Positions 52,174-60,349 of a stretch of 64,000 nt of DNA are shown piece by piece. The stretch's first letter is position 1. Every line of letters begins with the position of its first letter. Below the pieces are notes generated by a model, which had not been told where the DNA came from, searched no databases, and saw nothing but the letters and a program-made list of their open reading frames with translations. The position numbers and the translations under genes were made by a program. The stretch is from Ancylomarina euxina. Lineage in GTDB: Bacteria > Bacteroidota > Bacteroidia > Bacteroidales > Marinifilaceae. The stretch lies in the NCBI RefSeq assembly GCF_003863355.1, contig NZ_QQWG01000020.1, positions 1 to 64,000 on the forward strand, read 5' to 3'.

Positions 52174-53748
52174 TTAATAACCTGAGATATTCGACAGATT
52201 TGGATTGGCATTTATGTCTGACGATGGGATAGGGAATACATTATATTTTGCATTTGTTGATTTTCCATCTGCAACAGCACCTTTCCAAGGCCAATTGTAA
52301 TCACCAGTTGTTAATTTCCCAAATCTAACAAGATCGGTTCTTCTGTGACACTCCCAGTATAGTTCACGTCCTCTTTCGTCAAGAATAAAATCTAAGGTTA
52401 AATCTGCTTCTACAATATTAGCGGTAGCATCACCATACGCTCTTTCTCTTAGTTCATTGATATAACCTACAGCGGCAGTCATATCACCACCACCTCCGCG
52501 AACCACAGCTTCAGCATACATTAAATAGAAGTCACCCAATCTGTAAAGAGGGAAATCAGTATCAGGGAATGACAGGTTTGAACCAACAGCACCAGTCGAA
52601 GTAATATTCTTAAACTTACGTAGTGCATATCCATCTCTAAAGTTGAAAATATCCGCTATTTCCAGATTTTGTCCTTCGGTATAGAACATGCCTCTTTTAT
52701 CTGTGCCTGTAGCGTCAGGGAACAAGTTCACAAAGGCTTTTGTGGTTCTGTTTCCACCCCATCCACCGTCAATACCAGATTCACTAGCAGGCATATCGCC
52801 ACCGACTGTAGAGTGTATTAGGAAAGTCATACCTCCCCAGGTTTGAGTGCTATTACCATCTGCCGCTATTGGGAAGATGATTTCGTTAGTTCTCAAATGA
52901 TTGTCAGCTAAGAACAAGTTGGCATAATCAGACTCAATTGAATAGGCACCATTAATTATTTTGTTACAATAAGTGATAGCTTCGGTGTATTTAGGCTCTC
53001 CAATATATACTTCAGCATTTAAGTACATCTTTGCCAAAATTGCCCAAGCCAGTCCCTTATCAGCTCGACCATATTCATTTGTTCTGGGGTCAGCTAATTC
53101 GGTTTCAATTGCTTCTAGCTCATCCTTGATATATTTAAATAGTTCTTGTTGTGTAGCCATTTCAGGAAAGAAAAATGAGCCGACCTCATCTTCTTCGGTT
53201 ACAAACGGACCACGTCCAAACATATCTAACATATGATAGTAACTTAAAGCTCTTAGAGCTCTCGCTTCATCACTAAAAGCTTTGTATTCTGGTTTATTAC
53301 TGGTTAGTTTAATCAGATTATTACAGTAAGCTATTTGAAGTGTTATTCGATAATACATTGCTGTAACAAACTCATTTGAATTTGTCCAGTCCTGATCGTG
53401 TAAGTCTCTTAAATTACCATCATTCCATGCACATATAGCTTCATCAGTTGGTAGCTCCTGGTGATTCCATAATAGTCTTAAATAAGATGAAAAACCACCA
53501 TTGATACTACTGATATCCTGATCGGCATCAACACCTGTTTGACCACCAACAATCAGACCTGCATAACATTTTGCTAAAAGTTGTTTATACGATTCCGCAT
53601 CAGTTAGTACATTTTCTCCAGTTTTTATATCCTCATCAAGAGGTAGCGTATTCAAATCATCAACACACGATACACATGCAAATAATAATGCAAATGTTAT
53701 CATGATATAATTTGTTCTAAAATATTTCTTATCCATAATAAATAACAT
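52174..53748 (-). CDS. SusD/RagB family lipoprotein, copy A
   Basis: This 524-residue lipoprotein has a signal ending ACVSC followed by VDDLNTLP. SusD hallmarks are ARALRALSYYHMLDMFGRGP, FPLYRLGDFYLMYAEAVVRGGGG and DERGRELYWECHRRTDLVRFGKL, with the NPNLSNISGY ending. A second ATG four codons in (53736) is an equally good start. It captures alpha-glucan with its SusC, which ends 7 bp upstream. It is clearly related along its whole length to the copy B SusD (DDLDTTPID, KAFVNLF/SAFVNKF blocks). Confidence 0.93.
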   Translation of the reverse strand: MLFIMDKKYFRTNYIMITFALLFACVSCVDDLNTLPLDEDIKTGENVLTDAESYKQLLAKCYAGLIVGGQTGVDADQDISSINGGFSSYLRLLWNHQELPTDEAICAWNDGNLRDLHDQDWTNSNEFVTAMYYRITLQIAYCNNLIKLTSNKPEYKAFSDEARALRALSYYHMLDMFGRGPFVTEEDEVGSFFFPEMATQQELFKYIKDELEAIETELADPRTNEYGRADKGLAWAILAKMYLNAEVYIGEPKYTEAITYCNKIINGAYSIESDYANLFLADNHLRTNEIIFPIAADGNSTQTWGGMTFLIHSTVGGDMPASESGIDGGWGGNRTTKAFVNLFPDATGTDKRGMFYTEGQNLEIADIFNFRDGYALRKFKNITSTGAVGSNLSFPDTDFPLYRLGDFYLMYAEAVVRGGGGDMTAAVGYINELRERAYGDATANIVEADLTLDFILDERGRELYWECHRRTDLVRFGKLTTGDYNWPWKGAVADGKSTNAKYNVFPIPSSDINANPNLSNISGY

Positions 53749-53755
53749 TTATCAA

Positions 53756-56728
53756 TTAAAATTTAACGTTTAATCCAAACAAGAATGTTCTTGGTCTTGG
53801 ATATACATCATTGTCGATTCCTCCATTTACTTCAGGATCTAATCCACTATAATCGGTTATCACAATAGCATTTTGAACTGTTGCAAATGCTCTGGCGTTA
53901 AAATCAAAACCTAAAAGAGGTTTTAATAGCTTAGTAAAGTTATAGCCTAGAGTTATATTATCAATTCTAAAGAATGATGCATCCTCAAGGAAATAATCAG
54001 AATATTGTTGCGCAGTCTCAAACTGTGACTTATTAATTTCTGAAGGCATATTTGTTAAGTACTCATTTACGGTCATCTCCTGATAACGACCACCTACAAT
54101 AACATTGTTGTACATTTGACCGCCAATACCAATTCTACCGTTAAATCCGAAATCTAGATCTTTGTATTTGATATTAGATGAAAATCCCATATTATAATCC
54201 TGAGCAGGATCTTTAGCATAGTATTTATCGGCTGTTGTGATTTCCCCATCTTTATTTCTATCTACATAAAGACCTTCAATTGGTTTTCCGTTGCTATTAT
54301 ATACTTGTTCGTATACATAGAAAGTGTTTAGAGAATGTCCAACTGCATTGATCTGAATATTGTTTCCAACACCAACTCCACTAATACCACCTGTTTCAAC
54401 TCCTCTGTAATTAGGATCATCATAATTAGTTAAACGAGTAATTTCATTCTTGTTATAAGCTATATTGAAGCCAAGTTCCCAAAACAAATCTTCTGTTTCT
54501 ATTGCTATCGCATTAATAGAGAATTCAAAACCGTTGTTTTCTAAATCACCAACATTTGTCAATAATCTGTCTGTAAAGTTTGTTCCTGCAGGCACAGGAA
54601 TCGTATTTAAAAGATCTTCAGTTTTTCGCTTATATATATCGAACGAACCATTAAGTCTGTTATTAAAAAATCCAAAGTCTAGACCTGCATTATATGTTGT
54701 TGTTTTTTCCCACTGCAATCCTTCGTCGTATCCATCAGGTCTGATTAGAGTATAAAACTGATTACCGAATTGATATCTTGTTCTTGAATCACTTAATCGG
54801 TAAGTTCCCATGTATGGATAGTCTCCACTGTTTAACTCCTGTTGACCTGTAATACCGTAACCTAAACGAACTTTAGCATTACTTACAACATCAATATCTT
54901 TAAGGAAAGACTCTTCACTCATTCTCCAGGCAAAAGCTGCTGACGGAAAGGTACCCCATCTATTATCTTTGTGGAATCTTGAGGAACCATCTTTACGTAA
55001 CGTAGCTGTAACGATATACTTATCCATGAATGTGTAGTTTGCACGGCCAAAGAATGAAACCAGGTAGTTCTCCGTTTCATTTTTTGAATCTTCTATTGTA
55101 GCCGCATTTCTATCAACCTCAAAAGCTGATGATTTTGACCAGAAGTGTTGCCACTCATAACCACCCATTACATTGATTTTACTATTTATGGAAGGCAGGT
55201 CTTTATTATATGTAAGGTAGAAGTCAACTAATTCATTCTTTTTCTCCTGAGTATAATCTCTTTTTACACCTGTAGAAGAAGCTCTAACCCAAGAAGCATC
55301 CAAATCAGTATTTACATCACCATTACTATCAGAATAATCATAGCCTAGTTTCATACTTGCTTTTAAATCTGGAAGGAAATGTAATTTATAATCAGCTTGA
55401 AAATCCGCGATTACTCTTGATACATCTGAATTATCATCTTTTTGTTGTAATTGAGCAACCGGATTTCGAGTTGCATTTACATTTCTGGAACCATCACCCA
55501 TTAACCAGGTTGTATAACCTCCGTAGATACCTGTTTTATTAAAAACAGATTGAGTGGGATCCATGCGTAAAGCACTTCCTATTGCACCTTTATCAGCAAA
55601 TTGATTTTCAATAGCCATATATTTCACACCTACATTAATCTTTAAATGCTCATCGAAAAAGCTAGGATTAACATTTAAAGTTCCTGTAGTTCTTTGCATT
55701 TCAGAAGTCTGTAAAATACCTTTCTGATCAGTGTAGCCAGCCGAAACTCTAAAAGGGATGTTTTTGTACGAACCTGAAACTCCAATATTATGCTCATGAC
55801 CGGTTGCATCTCTGTATATTTCATCTTGCCAGTCTGTTGAAGCTTGACCCAACAATGCAGGGTTAACTGAAGAATGATCTACAGCTCTTTCAGTTACTAA
55901 AGTTCTATACTGATCAGCACTTAAAACATCAATAGTCTCTTTAATTTTACCTATTGAAAATTTAGAGTCATAAGTAACTTGTATTTTTTGACCCGCTTTT
56001 CCTTTTTTAGTTGTAATCAAAATTACACCATTGGAAGCACGTGAACCGTAAATTGCAGTTGCTGATGCATCTTTTAATACAGTAAAGGTTTCAATATCGT
56101 TAGGATTTAATGAACTTAAAACATTACTCATCCCATCAATCCCCCTGTTATCTAGTGGCATTCCATCAATTACTATTAATGGATCGTTACTTGCAGACAT
56201 TGAGGAACCTCCACGAATTCTAATTGTTGATCCTGAACCTGGAGCACCTCCATCACTGATGATCTGTACACCGGCAATTTTACCTACAATTAAATCTTGA
56301 GGAGAACTGGTAGTACCTTGGTTAAAATCATCTGATTTTACTGTAAAGACTGCTCCCGTTGCATCTTCCTTTCTTACTTGACCGTAACCAACAATAACAA
56401 CTTCGGAAAGAGTTTCTGTGTCAACGCTTAAAACAACATTAACTTGAGTTTGGGTGCCAACTAGTATTTCCTGTGTTTTATAACCAATAAAAGAAAAAAT
56501 CAAAGTAGATGTAGCATCGGCTGAGACGGTGAATTTACCATCAATGTCGGTACTTGTGCCCACAGTTGTTCCTTTAACAACTACAGAAACGCCAGGTATT
56601 CCCATGCCATCGTTTGCATCGGTAACTGTACCAGTCACTAGCCTCTCTTGTGCGTGAGAAATGGTAAAAGAACATACCATAACTAACATGAGAAGCAGTT
56701 TTCTGAACATACTAATGTTAAGTTTCAT
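53756..56728 (-). CDS. SusC/RagA family TonB-dependent transporter, copy A
   Basis: This 990-residue outer-membrane transporter has a signal ending ISHAQ. The carboxypeptidase-regulatory-like domain starts VTGTVTDANDGMGIPGVSVV (about 30-100). The TonB-box-like LSEVVIVGYG is followed by a plug with TFTVLKDASATAIYGSRASNGVI and then the barrel ending LFGLNVKF. It has exactly the same length as the copy B SusC and an almost identical N-terminus (MKLNISMFRKLLL), so the two arose by duplication. Its upstream region is also duplicated. It takes up starch oligosaccharides with the following SusD. Confidence 0.95.
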   Translation of the reverse strand: MKLNISMFRKLLLMLVMVCSFTISHAQERLVTGTVTDANDGMGIPGVSVVVKGTTVGTSTDIDGKFTVSADATSTLIFSFIGYKTQEILVGTQTQVNVVLSVDTETLSEVVIVGYGQVRKEDATGAVFTVKSDDFNQGTTSSPQDLIVGKIAGVQIISDGGAPGSGSTIRIRGGSSMSASNDPLIVIDGMPLDNRGIDGMSNVLSSLNPNDIETFTVLKDASATAIYGSRASNGVILITTKKGKAGQKIQVTYDSKFSIGKIKETIDVLSADQYRTLVTERAVDHSSVNPALLGQASTDWQDEIYRDATGHEHNIGVSGSYKNIPFRVSAGYTDQKGILQTSEMQRTTGTLNVNPSFFDEHLKINVGVKYMAIENQFADKGAIGSALRMDPTQSVFNKTGIYGGYTTWLMGDGSRNVNATRNPVAQLQQKDDNSDVSRVIADFQADYKLHFLPDLKASMKLGYDYSDSNGDVNTDLDASWVRASSTGVKRDYTQEKKNELVDFYLTYNKDLPSINSKINVMGGYEWQHFWSKSSAFEVDRNAATIEDSKNETENYLVSFFGRANYTFMDKYIVTATLRKDGSSRFHKDNRWGTFPSAAFAWRMSEESFLKDIDVVSNAKVRLGYGITGQQELNSGDYPYMGTYRLSDSRTRYQFGNQFYTLIRPDGYDEGLQWEKTTTYNAGLDFGFFNNRLNGSFDIYKRKTEDLLNTIPVPAGTNFTDRLLTNVGDLENNGFEFSINAIAIETEDLFWELGFNIAYNKNEITRLTNYDDPNYRGVETGGISGVGVGNNIQINAVGHSLNTFYVYEQVYNSNGKPIEGLYVDRNKDGEITTADKYYAKDPAQDYNMGFSSNIKYKDLDFGFNGRIGIGGQMYNNVIVGGRYQEMTVNEYLTNMPSEINKSQFETAQQYSDYFLEDASFFRIDNITLGYNFTKLLKPLLGFDFNARAFATVQNAIVITDYSGLDPEVNGGIDNDVYPRPRTFLFGLNVKF

Positions 56729-57021
56729 AAATGTAAATTTAAGATAAATAAGAAGTTAGATGTAATGATAGTTTTTTGAGATAGAGTTTAAATTTAAATC
56801 GTTTCCGAAACTAGTACCACTCTATTACATTATTCTATCAAGTTTTGATTTAGTAACAATTATACAATTATTGAACTCAATGTTTCCGACTATGAATCTT
56901 CCTTTATTGTATACTAATTGCTAGCTAAATCTTAAGTTAGCCTTAATTATTTTCTACATAAATATATGAAGTGCCTGATTAATCGTATAAGTTAATGAAT
57001 GTTAAAAGCACTTAAAATCGT

Positions 57022-57045
57022 CGCAAACGTCACCGCAAACGTTTG
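57022..57045. promoter_or_regulatory. LacI-type operator pair upstream of copy A susC
   Basis: CGCAAACG occurs twice, 12 bp apart (57022 and 57034). The second merges into the palindrome CAAACGTTTG (57036-57045). The same pair with the same 12-bp spacing lies at 63609-63629, in front of copy B and the intact lacI. Confidence 0.65.
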
Positions 57046-57223
57046 ATATTTTAATATGTGTATATCTGTATGTGTGTGTCAAAAAATAAGGTTTAAATTA
57101 ATAGTTATTTATTCCAAATATTAATTTTAGAGAGTTGGGAGTAGGAGCCTGTCTTGAGTCATATTTCGTGCATTATCAATGTCTTATCAAAATGTAGTCT
57201 ACACACTAATATAAGAAAAAATA

Positions 57224-57412
57224 TTGGGAAGCGAATAGGAAAGTATTAAAGATATCGCTAGGGAGTTGGGGGTTTTCTATTTCAAAAGTTTCGAGAGCTT
57301 TAAAATTGCATCGTGATCTACATGTGAAAAATGAAAGAGGTCGTTACTGCTTTGACTAAGACCTGACAATATAATCTCAATGGTATTACCTTAAGTTTAC
57401 CTAGCGGCAATT
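57224..57412 (+). pseudogene. decayed 5' end of a lacI-type regulator gene
   Basis: The sequence aligns along about 190 bp with the start of the intact lacI at 63810. Shared blocks are GAAGCG.A.AGG, AAAGATAT.GC, TTTC.AGAGCTTTAAAA, GCTTTG.CTAAG.CCTG and TTACCTTAAGTTT. The ATG has become TTG, stop codons occur in frame almost at once (TTG GGA AGC GAA TAG), and indels are present. It keeps the same distance and orientation relative to copy A susC as the real gene does to copy B susC. Confidence 0.8.
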
Positions 57413-57419
57413 GTGATAA

Positions 57420-57538
57420 CACTTTATAATTTTGTATGGGGAAGGCAGGAAGGAGTTTTGATGACGACTTTAGCTCATCCAAGCTGAGACCTAAAAGTTA
57501 ATAGTAGAAGAATAAATATGGACTAGAGTTTTTTTTAC
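57420..57538 (-). pseudogene. decayed 5' end of a GH13 amylase gene
   Basis: On the minus strand, bases 57538 down to about 57420 align with the first 110-120 bp of the amylase gene starting at 48959. The best block is CCATATTTATTCTTCTACTA, identical in both and covering the signal peptide codons, followed by CTCTCAGCT/GTCTCAGCT and GTCGTCA. The start codon is lost and stops are frequent. It sits downstream of copy B susE and a terminator, the same position the amylase has in copy A. Confidence 0.75.
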
Positions 57539-57565
57539 AGATTTATTGTGAAAAAATTATTAAAA

Positions 57566-57597
57566 AAAAGGTCGTTTATTTTAATAAACGACCTTTT
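57566..57597 (-). terminator. terminator of starch copy B
   Basis: A perfect 15-bp stem, AAAAGGTCGTTTATT / AATAAACGACCTTTT, has a 2-nt centre (effectively a 4-6 nt loop) and is followed on the minus strand by T8. It is 5 bp after the susE stop. Confidence 0.85.
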
Positions 57598-57602
57598 AAG
57601 TA

Positions 57603-58736
57603 TTAGTAAATTTCTACGGTTTTATTATCGAGGTCTACAGTTATAATATGTTTTCCTGCAGTACCTTTAAACCAAAGGTTTTCATCGCCATCTTCTCTAT
57701 CTGCTTGTAATGCATTCTCAAGATTAGCACTTACTCCACCACTAAAAAATGGGAAGTTGTATGAGATTGGACTCCAGTCTTTTTGTCCCAGGAATCGGAA
57801 ACGATCAACTGCAAATTCGGTAATTGCCTGATAGACATTAGGAGCAATATTTACCATTTCTATAGCTTTACTTGGATCCCAACCAGCATCAGGAACACCT
57901 GCTCCAACAATATAAATTCTAGAATTATCATCTGTATGTGTAGCATCTAGTATGATGGATTTCGTGTTTAAATCAACTGTAATGGTGTATTCTCCTGGGC
58001 TTCCTTTAAACCAAAGGTTTTCATCACCATCTTCTCTGTCTGCCTGTCTGGCATTTTCGAAATTATTATCAACGCTGCCAGTGAAGAATGGGAAGTTATA
58101 TGAAACTGGACTCCAGTCTTTTTGTCCCAAGAAACGGAAACGGTCTACCGCAAAAGTGGTTGTTGCACGATAAACGTTAGGAGCAATATTAAGCATTTCG
58201 ACAGCATCACCAGGATTCCATCCTGCTGGTACAGCTCCACCCACCATGTAAATGCGGGAACCATCATCATTGGGATCTGCTAACTTGTACAAGGTGAAAC
58301 TTGTTTCGATAACTTCTGAAGTGATAGGAGCAATGTTTGAAGAAATTGAAGCCGTAACTCTTAATAGAACGATCACTGGTTTTTCAGCCTCAAAATCGGC
58401 GCGTCCTAACATTCCGTTTAGTTTACTACTTTTTAGACTGATAAAATTATTAGTTGTTTCACCCAGTTCGATTGGGTTAGAGAAATCACCACCATCTTTA
58501 TCGACTTGTAATTTATAAGTAATCTCAGTAGGCATTCCAAAATCGGCACTTGACCACTTGAATGCAATGTTATTTTCGCCAGTGGCTTCGCTGATGATAT
58601 AAGCCTCCCCATTTTCGGGTAGCTGAAGTGTTGGTTTTTCTGGATTAGCACTCAGGTATGCTAGATTCTCATCTTCGGCACAGCCTGAAAATAAAATTAA
58701 TCCAGTAAATAATGCAGAATATAATATTTTTTTCAT
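57603..58736 (-). CDS. SusE-like lipoprotein, copy B, with near-identical tandem modules
   Basis: This 377-residue lipoprotein has a signal ending LFSGC. A SusE-type domain (about 30-155, ITYKLQVDKDGGDFSNPIEL) is followed by two modules, about 168-272 and 273-377. The modules are near copies of each other: both contain AVDRFRFLGQKDWSP, SYNFPFF, QADREDGDENLWFKG and a closing TVDL strand. Conserved Trp and aromatic residues suggest each binds glucan. The DNA is also clearly repeated (about 57610-57915 against 57930-58255). It follows susD by 17 bp. It is very different from the copy A SusE outside the first domain. Confidence 0.82.
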   Translation of the reverse strand: MKKILYSALFTGLILFSGCAEDENLAYLSANPEKPTLQLPENGEAYIISEATGENNIAFKWSSADFGMPTEITYKLQVDKDGGDFSNPIELGETTNNFISLKSSKLNGMLGRADFEAEKPVIVLLRVTASISSNIAPITSEVIETSFTLYKLADPNDDGSRIYMVGGAVPAGWNPGDAVEMLNIAPNVYRATTTFAVDRFRFLGQKDWSPVSYNFPFFTGSVDNNFENARQADREDGDENLWFKGSPGEYTITVDLNTKSIILDATHTDDNSRIYIVGAGVPDAGWDPSKAIEMVNIAPNVYQAITEFAVDRFRFLGQKDWSPISYNFPFFSGGVSANLENALQADREDGDENLWFKGTAGKHIITVDLDNKTVEIY

Positions 58737-58753
58737 CTTCTATTGAATTTAGA

Positions 58754-60349
58754 TTAGTAACCCGGAGTTGGAGTCAAATTCGAATTTGAATTTAATTCGC
58801 TTAATGGAATAGGATATAGGTTGTAGTGTGAATCTACTGACTTACCATCTTTAAGACCACCTTTCCAAGGCCATAGGTATTTAGAGTTACTAAATTTCCC
58901 AAAGCGAATAAGATCTGTTCTTCTCATGCACTCCCAAGAAAGTTCTCTAGCTCTTTCATCAATAATAAAATCAAGAGATAAATCGGCCTCTGCAATGTTG
59001 CCAGAAGTATTTCCGTAGGCACGTGTTCTTAACTGATTGACATATGAGTTCGCTTCTCCTAATGAACCACCATTACCGCCTCTTAAAACGGATTCAGCAT
59101 ACATTAAATAAACATCAGCTAAACGAAACATAGGGAAATCTGTGTCTACAAAATTATCATCAGCTCCATTGGTTCCATCGGAATTTTTGTTTGTGTATTT
59201 TACCAACATATAGCCTTCCGTAAATTCGCCAATTTGATCAATTTCAAGAGCCTGACCTTCTGTAAAGAACATAGCTCTCTTGTCGTTATTCTGATCAAAT
59301 TTGTTTACGAAAGCAGAGGTCACACGGTTTCCACCCCAACCACCGTTAATACCGGCATCAGCTGGTACATAATCACCACCAATAGCAGCATGGATGATAT
59401 AGGTTGTTGCACCGTAAGTCTGAGAATTTAAGCCATCGCATGCAAATGCGAATATCATTTCATTGGTTCTTAGATGATTGTCAGCCATGAAGAGTTCCTC
59501 GTAACTGTCATTTAAAGAGTAGAAAGGCATGATCTTTTTACAGTAATCGATACATTCTGTGTATTTTGCTTCGTTGATGTAAACTTCAGCATTTAAATAC
59601 ATTCTTGCCATAAGAGCCCATGCTGCGCCTTTGTCAATACGTCCATATTCATTGCTTCCTGGTGCAGCTAACAGACTTTCAATTTCACTAACTTCAGTCT
59701 CAACAAATGTGAAGATTTCTTTACGAGTTTTCTGCTCGGGTTTAAATTTACCTACAGGATCAGCCTCCGTAAGAATAGGTACACTACCAAACAAGTCTAA
59801 TGCATTGTAGTAAACCATTGCTCTAAGCAGACGCGCCTCAGCTCTATATTGCTCAATATTTTTAAGGTCTTCGCTGGTTAGAGAACCAATTAGTTTACCC
59901 GATTCAGTATCTCTTAAATATTGATTGATGAATCCAATAGTTAGGTATAATCGAGTGTACATATTACCCACGAAACCGTTACCTGCAGTCCATTTTTGAT
60001 TGTGGAATTCTTTAATGTCGCCATCATTCCAAGCTGCAATTGCAGCATCGGTTGAGAGTTCCTGACAGTAGAATAACAAACGAGTATAAACTGTAGAGCC
60101 CGGATCTCCGCCAGCAATATCAGCATTTCCTCCAGCACCTTCTTGTCCTGCTAATACAAACGAACCGTAAAGTTTCGAGAGTCCTTGCTTGTATGATTCA
60201 GCTGAAACATAAATCTTATCTCCTGATTTATAATTAGGATCGATAGGAGTAGTATCCAGGTCGTCAACACATGAAGTTAATGTTGAGCCCAAAGCTACTG
60301 CGGCCATCAGTATATATATTTTTATATTAGTTTTCATATCGAAATGCAT
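58754..60349 (-). CDS. SusD/RagB family lipoprotein, copy B
   Basis: This 531-residue lipoprotein has a signal ending STLTSC followed by VDDLDTTP. SusD hallmarks are ARLLRAMVYYNALDLFGSVP, FPMFRLADVYLMYAESVLRGGNGG and DERARELSWECMRRTDLIRFGKF, with the LTPTPGY ending. The first ATG overlaps the susC stop as TAATG, which suggests translational coupling; an ATG four codons in (60337) is the alternative start. It is the partner of the copy B SusC. The paralogue at 52174-53748 shares all these blocks and the NDGxxxxxHxQxW region. Confidence 0.93.
   Translation of the reverse strand: MHFDMKTNIKIYILMAAVALGSTLTSCVDDLDTTPIDPNYKSGDKIYVSAESYKQGLSKLYGSFVLAGQEGAGGNADIAGGDPGSTVYTRLLFYCQELSTDAAIAAWNDGDIKEFHNQKWTAGNGFVGNMYTRLYLTIGFINQYLRDTESGKLIGSLTSEDLKNIEQYRAEARLLRAMVYYNALDLFGSVPILTEADPVGKFKPEQKTRKEIFTFVETEVSEIESLLAAPGSNEYGRIDKGAAWALMARMYLNAEVYINEAKYTECIDYCKKIMPFYSLNDSYEELFMADNHLRTNEMIFAFACDGLNSQTYGATTYIIHAAIGGDYVPADAGINGGWGGNRVTSAFVNKFDQNNDKRAMFFTEGQALEIDQIGEFTEGYMLVKYTNKNSDGTNGADDNFVDTDFPMFRLADVYLMYAESVLRGGNGGSLGEANSYVNQLRTRAYGNTSGNIAEADLSLDFIIDERARELSWECMRRTDLIRFGKFSNSKYLWPWKGGLKDGKSVDSHYNLYPIPLSELNSNSNLTPTPGY

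Larger units (their letters stand above)
56729..57602. other. duplication junction region
   Basis: Bases 56729-57060 match the upstream region of copy B susC (63322-63660) block by block. After that come the lacI remnant (57224-57412), the amylase remnant (57420-57538) and the terminator of copy B (57566-57597). No intact gene is present. Confidence 0.8.
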
